NCBI GenBank assembly: GCA_958448515.1
Contig: CAUDEF010000010.1
Span: forward strand, 1-64,000
Direction: 5' to 3'
Origin: an uncultured Phascolarctobacterium sp.
Lineage (GTDB): Bacteria; Bacillota; Negativicutes; Acidaminococcales; Acidaminococcaceae
DNA length: 64,000 nucleotides
The position numbers were made by a program, and so were the translations under genes. The notes beneath the pieces were generated by a model that worked only from the letters and a program-made list of their open reading frames with translations, was not told the origin of the DNA and made no database searches. Shown here one piece after another: positions 40,331 to 47,944 of this stretch. Each line of letters starts with the position of its first letter. Position 1 is the stretch's first letter.

Positions 40331-41083
40331 ATGAATAAATACGGTTGTAAAAATATGAACGTCGTTATCAGCGGCGGAACCTCAGGAATAGGTCTGGCGA
40401 CGGCAGAGGTCATGGCTGCAGATGGTGCTCAGGTTTACCTTCTTGGACGCAGCGAAGTAAAAGGCAGTGCGGCAGTTGAGCAGATATTGAAAAAAACTGG
40501 CAGACAGGTGCACTTCATTTCCTGTAATGTGGCAGATGCAAATGAATGTGCTCTTGCTCTGGCGGCAGTAAACAGCAAAATTGATATTGTCATAACTTCT
40601 GCTGGTATTTATAAAGAAGAAAGGCTGGAAAATATAACTGCAGAAAGTTACGATGAAATTTTTTCGGTAAATGTTAAGGGGACGATGAACGTTATTAAAA
40701 GTGCTCTGCAATATATGCAGGGAAATGGCAGTGTTGTTACTGTTGCCTCTGATGCAGGTATAAGCGGTAATTACGGCTGCCCGGTTTACTGTGCATCAAA
40801 AGGAGCGGTTGTTGCTTTGACAAGAGCCCTGGCCCTTGATCTGGCGCCTGGCATTCGTGTAAACTGCATCTGCCCTGCTGATGTGGATACACCTCTTGTT
40901 CAAAAACAGCTTGAAGAATGCAACGGAGGGTATACTTTAGCAGACATGGCAGAAGCATATCCCTTATTGCGTATTGGCAAAGCGTATGAAATTGCTCATG
41001 TAATATGTTCTGTAGCATCTCCGTACAACAGCTTTATGACGGGAAGCATTATTCCTGTTGACGGAGGGTTAACAGCTAAATAA
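40331..41083 (+). CDS. Short-chain dehydrogenase/reductase (SDR)
   Basis: A 250-residue classical SDR of the FabG-like group. Cofactor motif SGGTSGIG, then TSAGIY replacing NNAG, SDAGISG with the catalytic Ser region replaced by VVTVASDAG, and YCASKGAV for YxxxK. It ends with GSIIPVDGG, as expected. It lies 7 nt after the kinase gene, so it may be the third gene of the two-component operon. The substrate is unknown. Confidence 0.85.
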   Translation: MNKYGCKNMNVVISGGTSGIGLATAEVMAADGAQVYLLGRSEVKGSAAVEQILKKTGRQVHFISCNVADANECALALAAVNSKIDIVITSAGIYKEERLENITAESYDEIFSVNVKGTMNVIKSALQYMQGNGSVVTVASDAGISGNYGCPVYCASKGAVVALTRALALDLAPGIRVNCICPADVDTPLVQKQLEECNGGYTLADMAEAYPLLRIGKAYEIAHVICSVASPYNSFMTGSIIPVDGGLTAK

Positions 41084-41087
41084 AAAT

Positions 41088-41122
41088 AAAAAAGTCCTGC
41101 ATTTTTTTGCAGGACTTTTTAT
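41088..41122 (+). terminator. Terminator after the two-component/SDR operon
   Basis: Stem AAAAAGTCCTGCA with TGCAGGACTTTTT around a T-rich loop, with a T tail. Confidence 0.92.
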
Positions 41123-41191
41123 GTTTATTTAGGTTTGAAACAGTGTTATAATAGTAGTCTGTTGATATATATTTTTTGGGGGGCAACTAAT

Positions 41192-41989
41192 ATGGAAAAA
41201 GATTTACCGATAGGAGTAATTGATTCGGGTGTGGGAGGTTTATCTGTTTTAAAATGTCTTAAAAGCGCCTTACCGCAGGAACATTTTGTGTATATAGGAG
41301 ATACTGCAAGAACTCCTTATGGCTCAAGAGATGAGCAGGAAGTACGTGCTTTTGTAGAAGAAATGCTGTGCTGGCTTGATAAACAGAATATAAAGCTGGC
41401 TGTCATTGCCTGCAATACAATTACAGTACTTGGTATAGACAGTCTGCAAAAGCAGCATAAATTTCAGCTTGTAGGAATGTCTAAAGGAGAAAATCTTCTG
41501 GTAAAAACTTCAAAAAATAAAAAAGTAGGTGTTTTGGCTACACCGTTTACCATTAAAAGCGAAGCTCATAAAAAAGCTATTTTGGCATGTGATGCCGGAA
41601 TGCAAGTTTATACTCAGGCTTGTCCTAAATTTGTTCCGCTGATTGAAAATGAGATATTGTCAGGTAATGAGGTAAGTGAAGCAGTAAATGAATACACTCA
41701 GATAATGAAAGATAGTGGTGTTGATACTGTAATTTTATCCTGTACTCATTATCCGTTTTTAAGACCTGAAATTGAAAAAAGCTTTGGCGAAAGTATAACT
41801 GTTATTGATCCGGCTGAAGAAACCGCAGCAATTGCCAAAAATATTCTGGCAGAGCAGAATATGCTGAATACTTCAGGTAATGGCAGCTGCAAAATATGCT
41901 GCACCGCGGATCTGGAAAAAGTTAAAAGGCTGTCTGCATACATGGGTGTGGCAGAAAATACACTGTTTGAACAGGTCAGTCTGCAGTAA
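41192..41989 (+). CDS. murI: Glutamate racemase
   Basis: A 265-residue cofactor-free racemase giving D-glutamate for peptidoglycan. GVIDSGVGGLSV is the N-terminal signature, the two catalytic Cys are Cys74 (ACNTIT) and Cys184 (SCTHYP), and YIGDTARTPYG matches the conserved DxxxxPYG loop. The GMSKGEN stretch where GVIxPG usually stands is a deviation, so a related aspartate/glutamate racemase is possible. The start follows a GGGGGG site; the frame is open 19 codons further up without support. TATAAT at 41145 is the likely -10. Confidence 0.9.
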   Translation: MEKDLPIGVIDSGVGGLSVLKCLKSALPQEHFVYIGDTARTPYGSRDEQEVRAFVEEMLCWLDKQNIKLAVIACNTITVLGIDSLQKQHKFQLVGMSKGENLLVKTSKNKKVGVLATPFTIKSEAHKKAILACDAGMQVYTQACPKFVPLIENEILSGNEVSEAVNEYTQIMKDSGVDTVILSCTHYPFLRPEIEKSFGESITVIDPAEETAAIAKNILAEQNMLNTSGNGSCKICCTADLEKVKRLSAYMGVAENTLFEQVSLQ

Positions 41990-42110
41990 GAGCAGTTTTT
42001 TTATTTATTTAATTTGCTGAAAAATGCAGGATTTTAGAGATTTTTGTCTAATACCTAAAGAAATGATTTAAGAAGGTTGGAAGGATACTTAATAATTTCA
42101 TAAGAAAAGC

Positions 42111-42146
42111 AGATACCGATTTTGCGTAGCAGTAAAATCGGTATCT
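42111..42146. repeat. Perfect 13-bp inverted repeat upstream of the antiporter operon
   Basis: AGATACCGATTTT (42111-42123) and AAAATCGGTATCT (42134-42146) are exact complements around a 10-nt loop. No T run follows on plus, so it is not a standard terminator. It lies 44 bp before the first antiporter gene and could be an operator or leader hairpin. Confidence 0.6.
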
Positions 42147-42189
42147 ATGCTTGCACAAAATATTTTATAAATGGAGAAGGGTGGTAACC

Positions 42190-42771
42190 GTGGAAAAAGA
42201 GTGTATATTGAAAGATAAGAGAATTGTCGGGTCACCTGCAGTACATCTGATAAGTATGATAATTATGCTGTTTGCTTTTTGGCTGGCGCTGACAGGAAAA
42301 GTGACTGTTAAGTTTCTTATATACGGCATTATAACCAGTGTGGCAGCTGCATGGGTTACCTATCCCTTATTGCTTGTCAGCAATAAAGATAACAGCAGGC
42401 GTTATTTTGTTTTTGGCGTGCCTGTTTTTAAATTTATAGGATATTCTGGCTGGCTTTTGTGGCAGCTGATTCTTGCCAATATTGATGTAGCCAGAGCAAC
42501 TACCGGACAAAATCTTAATATCAATCCAAGAATTATACGTTTTAGATTTACAGCGGATAATCCTATGGCGTATGTTGTTCTTGCCAATTCTATTACTCTT
42601 ACTCCGGGAACAGTAACTCTTAATGTTACAGATGATGGACTTTATGAGATTCACGCTCTAACAGATGGTGCTGCAGACGGTGTTTTATGCGGAGAGATGC
42701 AAAAAAGAGTAGCAGAACTGTTTAATGAAAAGCTGGATTTTGCTGTAGTGGAAGAGGAGAATAAATCATGA
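42190..42771 (+). CDS. mrpE: Mrp/Mbh antiporter subunit E
   Basis: A 193-residue MrpE-family membrane protein, with two to three helices at the start, LLWQLILANIDVARA, and the soluble C-terminal part with ILFxxNSITLTPGT, here YVVLANSITLTPGTV. First gene of the antiporter operon. A GTG start at 42190 after GGTGG is preferred; other in-frame GTG/TTG codons lie further upstream. It corresponds to MbhA of the archaeal membrane-bound hydrogenase complex. Confidence 0.88.
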   Translation: MEKECILKDKRIVGSPAVHLISMIIMLFAFWLALTGKVTVKFLIYGIITSVAAAWVTYPLLLVSNKDNSRRYFVFGVPVFKFIGYSGWLLWQLILANIDVARATTGQNLNINPRIIRFRFTADNPMAYVVLANSITLTPGTVTLNVTDDGLYEIHALTDGAADGVLCGEMQKRVAELFNEKLDFAVVEEENKS

Positions 42772-43031
42772 ATGTGATTTTTATAATTCTGGTTGTGTCC
42801 ATTATCTTTGTTATAGCCATGATGCTGGAGAGAGTTTTTCAGGGTCCGACTATTTACGACAGAATGAATGGACTGGGTGTTATTGGCGCAGATACTATTT
42901 TGCTTTTGGTGCTTTTTGGTTACCTTGATAACAGACCTGACATGTATGTTGATATTGCCTTGTCATATGCAATGCTGGGATTTGTAGGTTCAGTAATAAT
43001 TGCCAAATATTTAGGAGGTAAAAACATATGA
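42768..43031 (+). CDS. mrpF: Mrp/Mbh antiporter subunit F
   Basis: An 87-residue membrane protein with three helices and the MrpF core RVFQGPTIYDRMNGLGVIGADT (shown as GPTIYDRMNGLG), followed by YVDIALSYAMLGFVG. It overlaps mrpE by ATGA and mrpG by ATGA, indicating tight translational coupling. Confidence 0.92.
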   Translation: MNVIFIILVVSIIFVIAMMLERVFQGPTIYDRMNGLGVIGADTILLLVLFGYLDNRPDMYVDIALSYAMLGFVGSVIIAKYLGGKNI

Positions 43032-43384
43032 TTTTTGATTTTACCACCAGAGAATTTATAGCAGCGCTTTTTGTGCTGGGCGGAGCAGTTTTTTTTGCTG
43101 CGTCTGCTGTAGGTATGATGCGTCTGCCTGATTTTTACAGCAGAATACATGCTTCCGGCAACAGCGAAACTTTGGGAAGTATGCTGGCGTTTATTGGACT
43201 TATTATTTATGAAGGTGCTACCCTTACTTCCCTGAAGATGGTTCTTGTATTTCTGATTGTATTTCTGGCAAATCCTATAGGATCGCATATTTTAGGCAAG
43301 GCTGCCTACAAATCAGGTCACAAGGTATGGACGTTAAAAGATTTGAAAAAGGAGGACAATCAAGATGCAGATATACATCATTGA
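43028..43384 (+). CDS. mrpG: Mrp/Mbh antiporter subunit G
   Basis: A 118-residue membrane protein with three helices and the MrpG motif AVGMMRLPDFYSRIHASGNSETLGS (central part RLPDFYSRIHASG). Its 3' end overlaps the next gene by 20 nt. Confidence 0.92.
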   Translation: MIFDFTTREFIAALFVLGGAVFFAASAVGMMRLPDFYSRIHASGNSETLGSMLAFIGLIIYEGATLTSLKMVLVFLIVFLANPIGSHILGKAAYKSGHKVWTLKDLKKEDNQDADIHH

Positions 43385-43607
43385 AGCTGTTTTATTGGTT
43401 TTCCTGATTCTTATTGCCGGTGCGGTAATTTTCTGTAAAGATATTTTAAGTGCGGCTGTTATCTATGGTGCTTTCAGTTTCTGCGCCGTATTGCTCTATC
43501 TGATGATGGGTGCTCCTGACGTTGCTTTTACAGAAGCTGTAATCGGTACAATTTCTACTATCTTCTTTGTAGCTTCATTGAAGAAAATTGATAGGTGGTG
43601 TAAATAA
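43365..43607 (+). CDS. Split MrpA C-terminal piece, MbhD-like (DUF4040)
   Basis: An 80-residue membrane protein with three helices. MGAPDVAFTEAVIG is the mark of the MrpA C-terminal/MbhD domain, whose Glu lies in the proton path. In Bacillus this is fused to MrpA; here it is free-standing, as in archaeal mbh operons. GGAGG lies 7 nt before the ATG. Confidence 0.88.
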   Translation: MQIYIIEAVLLVFLILIAGAVIFCKDILSAAVIYGAFSFCAVLLYLMMGAPDVAFTEAVIGTISTIFFVASLKKIDRWCK

Positions 43608-43933
43608 TGCGTGGTCTGGTTGCTGTTTTGTTAGCGGTTATTACCGCCATGTTTTGCACCTTTGTAACGTATCTGCCGGAAATAGGCAGCAGCAATACTG
43701 CTCCTAATCAGCACGTTACTCCTGCATATATTTCCAAAAGTGCAGAGCAGACAGGTTCTCCCAATATTGTAACCGGCGTTATTATAGACTACAGAGGATT
43801 TGATACCATGTGGGAAACATCTGTAATGTTTATTGCCGGTCTTACCACTGTGCTGCTTTTGACAAATAATCCGGTAGGAAGAAGACCGGAAGAGAAAAAG
43901 GATGATTCTGACGAAGGGGAGGCTATAAAATGA
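43607..43933 (+). CDS. Split MrpA C-terminal piece, MbhE-like
   Basis: A 108-residue protein with an N-terminal and a C-terminal helix. The motif VIIDYRGFDTMWETSVMF is the MbhE/MrpA hallmark (DYRGFDTxxE). It starts within the previous stop (TAATG) and overlaps mrpB by ATGA. Confidence 0.87.
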   Translation: MRGLVAVLLAVITAMFCTFVTYLPEIGSSNTAPNQHVTPAYISKSAEQTGSPNIVTGVIIDYRGFDTMWETSVMFIAGLTTVLLLTNNPVGRRPEEKKDDSDEGEAIK

Positions 43934-44364
43934 AAGGTCCCTTTGGTGGCTTAATATTAAGCACGGCATTTAGAATTTTAGTTCCTTTTACGATAGTATA
44001 TGGTGTTTATGTACTTTGCTTTGGTGAATATTCTCCAGGCGGCGGCTTTCAGGCAGGTGCATTATTATCTGTTGGCGTACTGCTTTCCAGAATGATTTTA
44101 GGTGCTGACGCCAAGTTTAATGTTTCCGTCAATAATTCCATAGTGCTTGCAGGTGTTGGTACATTTATCTACGCCTTTACAGGCTGGCTGACTCTTTTTG
44201 GCGGAGGAAGATTTTTGGAGTATGATTATTTCCCTATAAGAATGGAACATTTGAATGAAATGCATGCTACATCGATTTTTATCATTGAAATTGGCGTAAC
44301 CATGTGTGTTATGATGACAATTATCAATCTTATGGATGCAATCATAAGAAGGGGAGATGAGTGA
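43930..44364 (+). CDS. mrpB: Mrp/Mbh antiporter subunit B
   Basis: A 144-residue membrane protein with four helices and the MrpB signature FGEYSPGGGFQAGALLS. It corresponds to MbhF. The gene overlaps its upstream neighbour and ends just before mrpC. Confidence 0.92.
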   Translation: MKGPFGGLILSTAFRILVPFTIVYGVYVLCFGEYSPGGGFQAGALLSVGVLLSRMILGADAKFNVSVNNSIVLAGVGTFIYAFTGWLTLFGGGRFLEYDYFPIRMEHLNEMHATSIFIIEIGVTMCVMMTIINLMDAIIRRGDE

Positions 44365-44365
44365 G

Positions 44366-44740
44366 ATGGAAGTACTGAATGAGTTTTTAAAAACCAAAGG
44401 AATCTATTCCCTCGTTATGATTTTATTTTTCCTTGGTGTTTATGGTATGGTTTTAAGCAAAAACTATATGAAGAAACTGATGGCTATGAATATTATGCAG
44501 GTAGCTGTTATATTCTTCTATTTGTGTTTTGCTCAGAAAGATGGCGGTATGATTCCTATTTTAAATGGTGTTACTACCAATCCTGATGCCTATATAAATC
44601 CTCTGCCCCACGGACTGATGCTGACGGCTATTGTTGTTAGTCTTGGTACTACAGGCGTAGCCATTGCTCTTTTGATGCGTATTAAGGAAATCTATGGTTC
44701 TGTTGAGGAAGTAGAGGTTCTGAGGAGGGCAAGCAAATGA
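44366..44740 (+). CDS. mrpC: Mrp/Mbh antiporter subunit C (NuoK-like)
   Basis: A 124-residue three-helix protein homologous to NuoK. LGVYGMVLSKNYMKKLMAMNIMQVAV (central part KKLMAMNIMQVAV) and DPLPHGLMLTAIVVSLGTT-like NPLPHGLMLTAIVV identify MrpC. The ATG at 44366 is chosen for its 9-nt spacing from GGGGAG; another ATG lies three codons upstream, too close to that site. Confidence 0.9.
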   Translation: MEVLNEFLKTKGIYSLVMILFFLGVYGMVLSKNYMKKLMAMNIMQVAVIFFYLCFAQKDGGMIPILNGVTTNPDAYINPLPHGLMLTAIVVSLGTTGVAIALLMRIKEIYGSVEEVEVLRRASK

Positions 44741-46230
44741 TGCAGCACGCTCCTGTTCTGATTGTGTTGCTGCCAGTTACGGCAGCTCTCTTATGTATGC
44801 TGTTTAGCCGCATAAGCAAACATCTTGGCTCATGGCTGGTAATAGCATCTATTTTCGGTTCTTTACTGTGTTCCATAAGTGTTCTCAAAGAAAGCCTGAG
44901 TAACGGCGGCGAAGCAGTAAGATACTGGATGGGCGGCTGGCAGCCACCTGTAGGTATCGAATTTTCTATTGATCCTTTAAGTGGAATACTGGCTGTTTTA
45001 ATTACTTTTATTTCTCTGCTTGTTTCTATTTACAGCCGTCCTTTTGTAAAAGATGAGGACTGGCTGCATGTAGGCGGCTACTACACATTATTTGGCCTTT
45101 TAACAGTAGGTATGTGTGGTATGGTCATCACAGGCGACGTATTTAATCTTTATGTATATCTTGAGATAATGTCCTTATCAGGTTACGGACTTATTGCTCT
45201 GGGCGGCAAAAAATCCATGCTGGCAGCGTTCAGATATCTGCTTATTGGCACTATTGGTGCTTCGCTTTATCTGCTGGGTGTTGCCTACATGTATGCTATG
45301 ACCGGTTCTTTGAACATGGCAGATATAGCTGAAAGAATTGCGCCTTTTGTTAATTCTCCGCTCTTTGCTTTGGCTGTGGGCTGTTTTGTTATTGGCTTTG
45401 GTATCAAAATGGCTCTGTTTCCGCTGCATGGATGGCAGCCCGATGCTTATACCTATGCTCATCCTGGTGCAGCTGCTCTGATTGCCGGTATAATGAGTAA
45501 AATACCTTCTTATGCAATGATAAGATTTTTATTTTATATGTTTAAGGTAGATAATCCGGTTATCAACAGTGCGCTTAATGTTCTTGGAATAATGGGTGTT
45601 GCAGGTATTCTGATCGGTTCTGTCATGGCAATGGCTCAGTACGATTTCCGTCGTATGCTGGCTTATTCCAGTGTTGCGCAGATTGGCTATATTGCTATTG
45701 GTCTTGCTATGGGCAATCTGTACGGATTCATTGGTGCAGTATTGCATATAGTTAACCATGCTTTTATGAAATGCGCGCTGTTTTTTGTAATAGGCGGAAT
45801 AGAGTATCGTTTTGGTGAGGTTAATCTTTACCGGCTTGGCGGTCTTAATAAAAAGATGACTTTGAGCACCATAACCGTAACACTGGCTGCATTATCAATG
45901 ATTGGCCTTCCGCCGACAGCGGGATTTTTCAGCAAATGGTATTTGCTCCTTGGTGCATATACAGGACAGCAGTATTTTTATATAGCTGTTCTGGTAATCA
46001 GCAGTTTGCTGAATGCAATTTACTTCTTCCGTATTCTGGAGCAGCTTTTCGTTCAGAGAGAAGCTTCTCTGACAGAGGTACACAGACATAAGGGCAAACT
46101 TGGATTACCTGCTGAAATGGCTTTTCCTATTATCATCGTAGGCATTGGTATTCTTGCTTTGGGATTCTACAGTGTAGATATAGTTACGGATATTATTAAA
46201 CTTGGATTGCCGGAGGTGTTTCTGAGATGA
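44737..46230 (+). CDS. mrpD: Mrp/Mbh antiporter-like subunit D, first copy
   Basis: A 497-residue NuoL/M/N-type antiporter subunit with 13-14 helices. The key proton-path residues are all present: Glu143 (YVYLEIMSLS), Lys224 (GIKMALFPLHGW) and Lys255 (SKIPSYAMIR). The gene overlaps mrpC and the next subunit by 4 nt each. It is the best candidate for an active pump channel in this complex. Confidence 0.92.
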   Translation: MMQHAPVLIVLLPVTAALLCMLFSRISKHLGSWLVIASIFGSLLCSISVLKESLSNGGEAVRYWMGGWQPPVGIEFSIDPLSGILAVLITFISLLVSIYSRPFVKDEDWLHVGGYYTLFGLLTVGMCGMVITGDVFNLYVYLEIMSLSGYGLIALGGKKSMLAAFRYLLIGTIGASLYLLGVAYMYAMTGSLNMADIAERIAPFVNSPLFALAVGCFVIGFGIKMALFPLHGWQPDAYTYAHPGAAALIAGIMSKIPSYAMIRFLFYMFKVDNPVINSALNVLGIMGVAGILIGSVMAMAQYDFRRMLAYSSVAQIGYIAIGLAMGNLYGFIGAVLHIVNHAFMKCALFFVIGGIEYRFGEVNLYRLGGLNKKMTLSTITVTLAALSMIGLPPTAGFFSKWYLLLGAYTGQQYFYIAVLVISSLLNAIYFFRILEQLFVQREASLTEVHRHKGKLGLPAEMAFPIIIVGIGILALGFYSVDIVTDIIKLGLPEVFLR

Positions 46231-47732
46231 CTATAATTGACTACAGACCATTTCTGGCGGTTGCCATTCCTTTTATTGCTGCAATATTTATTGCATTCAG
46301 CCGTAAATATCCTAATGTTCGTGAAACATGGAGCGTTATTGCTTCAGTATTGATGTTTGGCACTATTGTTTCCATGGTTTCCGGAGTTTTGGATGGAAAC
46401 TATTATGTGTGGAACATTTGCCAGATTACAGATACCGTAAATCTGGAACTTAAGACTGATCCGGCGGGTATGTTATTTGCAACTTTGGCGGCTTTGCTGT
46501 GGATACCTATTAACTTTTATTCAATAGGTTATATGCGCTGTAATAAAGAAAAAGAGCAGACTGGTTACTTTGCTGCGTTTGCAATTTGCATGTGTGCGGT
46601 TATGGGTATTGCCATGGCCTCCAATCTGCTGACATTCTTTATCTTCTATGAAATTCTTACTCTGGCAAGTTATCCTCTGGTTTTGCATAAACGCAATGAG
46701 GAAGCTTTGCTTGCCAGCCGTAAATACCTCATTTACACATTGATTTCCGGACAGCTTTTCTTAGCAGGTGTTGTTGCAGTTTACTGCATAGCCGGAACAA
46801 TGGATTTTACAGCAGGTGGTTTTTTAACTCAGGATATGGCTCCTGCATGGGTATTGCAGGCTATTTTCTGCTTGATGATTTTGGCTGGCTCAGTAAAGGC
46901 TGCAGTTATGCCGTTGCATGGCTGGCTTCCGGCTGCAATGATTGCTCCTACTCCGGTAAGTGCGCTTTTGCATGCTGTTGCAGTTGTTAAAACAGGTGTT
47001 TTCTGCATTCTGCGTGTAATCGGATTTGTATTTGGACCTAAACTTCTGACAGAATTAAATATTATTGACGTTCTGGCATGGGCAGCGGCGGCAAGCATTC
47101 TGATTTCTTCCTTAATTGCGCTGCGTCAGGATCATCTAAAAAAGCGTCTTGCTTTTTCTACAATAGGTCAGCTGTCCTATATCGTTTTAGGTGCCGCACT
47201 TTTATCTCCGTTAAGTATTAAAGGTGCGTATCTGCATCTGGTGGCACATGCTGTTATGAAGATTACTCTTTTTATGTGTGCAGGTGTAATTATTGCCAGA
47301 ACCCACAGAAATAATATCAGCGAGCTTTATGGTATTGCTAAAAAAATGCCTATAACAATGGCCTGCTTTACCATAGCTTCTTTGGGTATAGCGGGCATGC
47401 CGTTCCTGGTTGGCTTTGTAAGTAAGTGGAATCTGGCTCTTGGCGCACTGCAGTCCGGCAAGGCTCTCTATGTTTTTGTGTGGTTTGCAAGTGCTATACT
47501 GGCTCTCAGTTATCTGATGCCTGTATGTCAGATTGCTTATTTTAAAAGAGATCCTTATGAAAAGTTCCGCACCTATGGCGATCTGAGCTACAGAATGCTG
47601 ATTCCTATCTGCTTTACTGCTTTGCTTGCTGTTGTTTTAGGTGTTGTTCCTGATATTTATCCTAACTTTTATCAAATGGCTACCATGGCTGCAGATAGTA
47701 TCTGTCATGGCTGGACTGGAGGTGGCTATTGA
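46227..47732 (+). CDS. Mrp/Mbh antiporter-like subunit D, second copy
   Basis: A 501-residue NuoL/M-type subunit. Glu142 (FYEILTLASYP), Lys224 (GSVKAAVMPLHGWLP) and Lys255 (AVVKTGVF) are conserved, so it should also conduct protons. Compared with MrpA of Bacillus it has only the antiporter half; the C-terminal MrpA pieces are separate small genes in this operon. Confidence 0.9.
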   Translation: MTIIDYRPFLAVAIPFIAAIFIAFSRKYPNVRETWSVIASVLMFGTIVSMVSGVLDGNYYVWNICQITDTVNLELKTDPAGMLFATLAALLWIPINFYSIGYMRCNKEKEQTGYFAAFAICMCAVMGIAMASNLLTFFIFYEILTLASYPLVLHKRNEEALLASRKYLIYTLISGQLFLAGVVAVYCIAGTMDFTAGGFLTQDMAPAWVLQAIFCLMILAGSVKAAVMPLHGWLPAAMIAPTPVSALLHAVAVVKTGVFCILRVIGFVFGPKLLTELNIIDVLAWAAAASILISSLIALRQDHLKKRLAFSTIGQLSYIVLGAALLSPLSIKGAYLHLVAHAVMKITLFMCAGVIIARTHRNNISELYGIAKKMPITMACFTIASLGIAGMPFLVGFVSKWNLALGALQSGKALYVFVWFASAILALSYLMPVCQIAYFKRDPYEKFRTYGDLSYRMLIPICFTALLAVVLGVVPDIYPNFYQMATMAADSICHGWTGGGY

Positions 47733-47944
47733 TGCTGGATAGCAAATATTTTCTGCTTGGGTGTGCGGCTGTTCTTATCCTGACTGTTGCAGTCGAATTT
47801 ATATCCGGCGTATCCAATGCTGCTGTAAGTGCCGTTGCCGGTTTAGCTGGTTGTGGTCTTCTTGTTTTAGTTGGACACTTTGTATTACGTCCTTTACTTC
47901 AAAGAGCAGAGGATTACTATGGTGGAGGTGAAGATGATGAGTAA
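47729..47944 (+). CDS. Small membrane protein of the antiporter operon
   Basis: A 71-residue protein with two helices (about 5-23 and 28-55) and an acidic tail (YYGGGEDDE). It has no known family name but overlaps both neighbours, so it is translated within the complex operon and is probably an accessory subunit. Confidence 0.75.
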   Translation: MMLDSKYFLLGCAAVLILTVAVEFISGVSNAAVSAVAGLAGCGLLVLVGHFVLRPLLQRAEDYYGGGEDDE

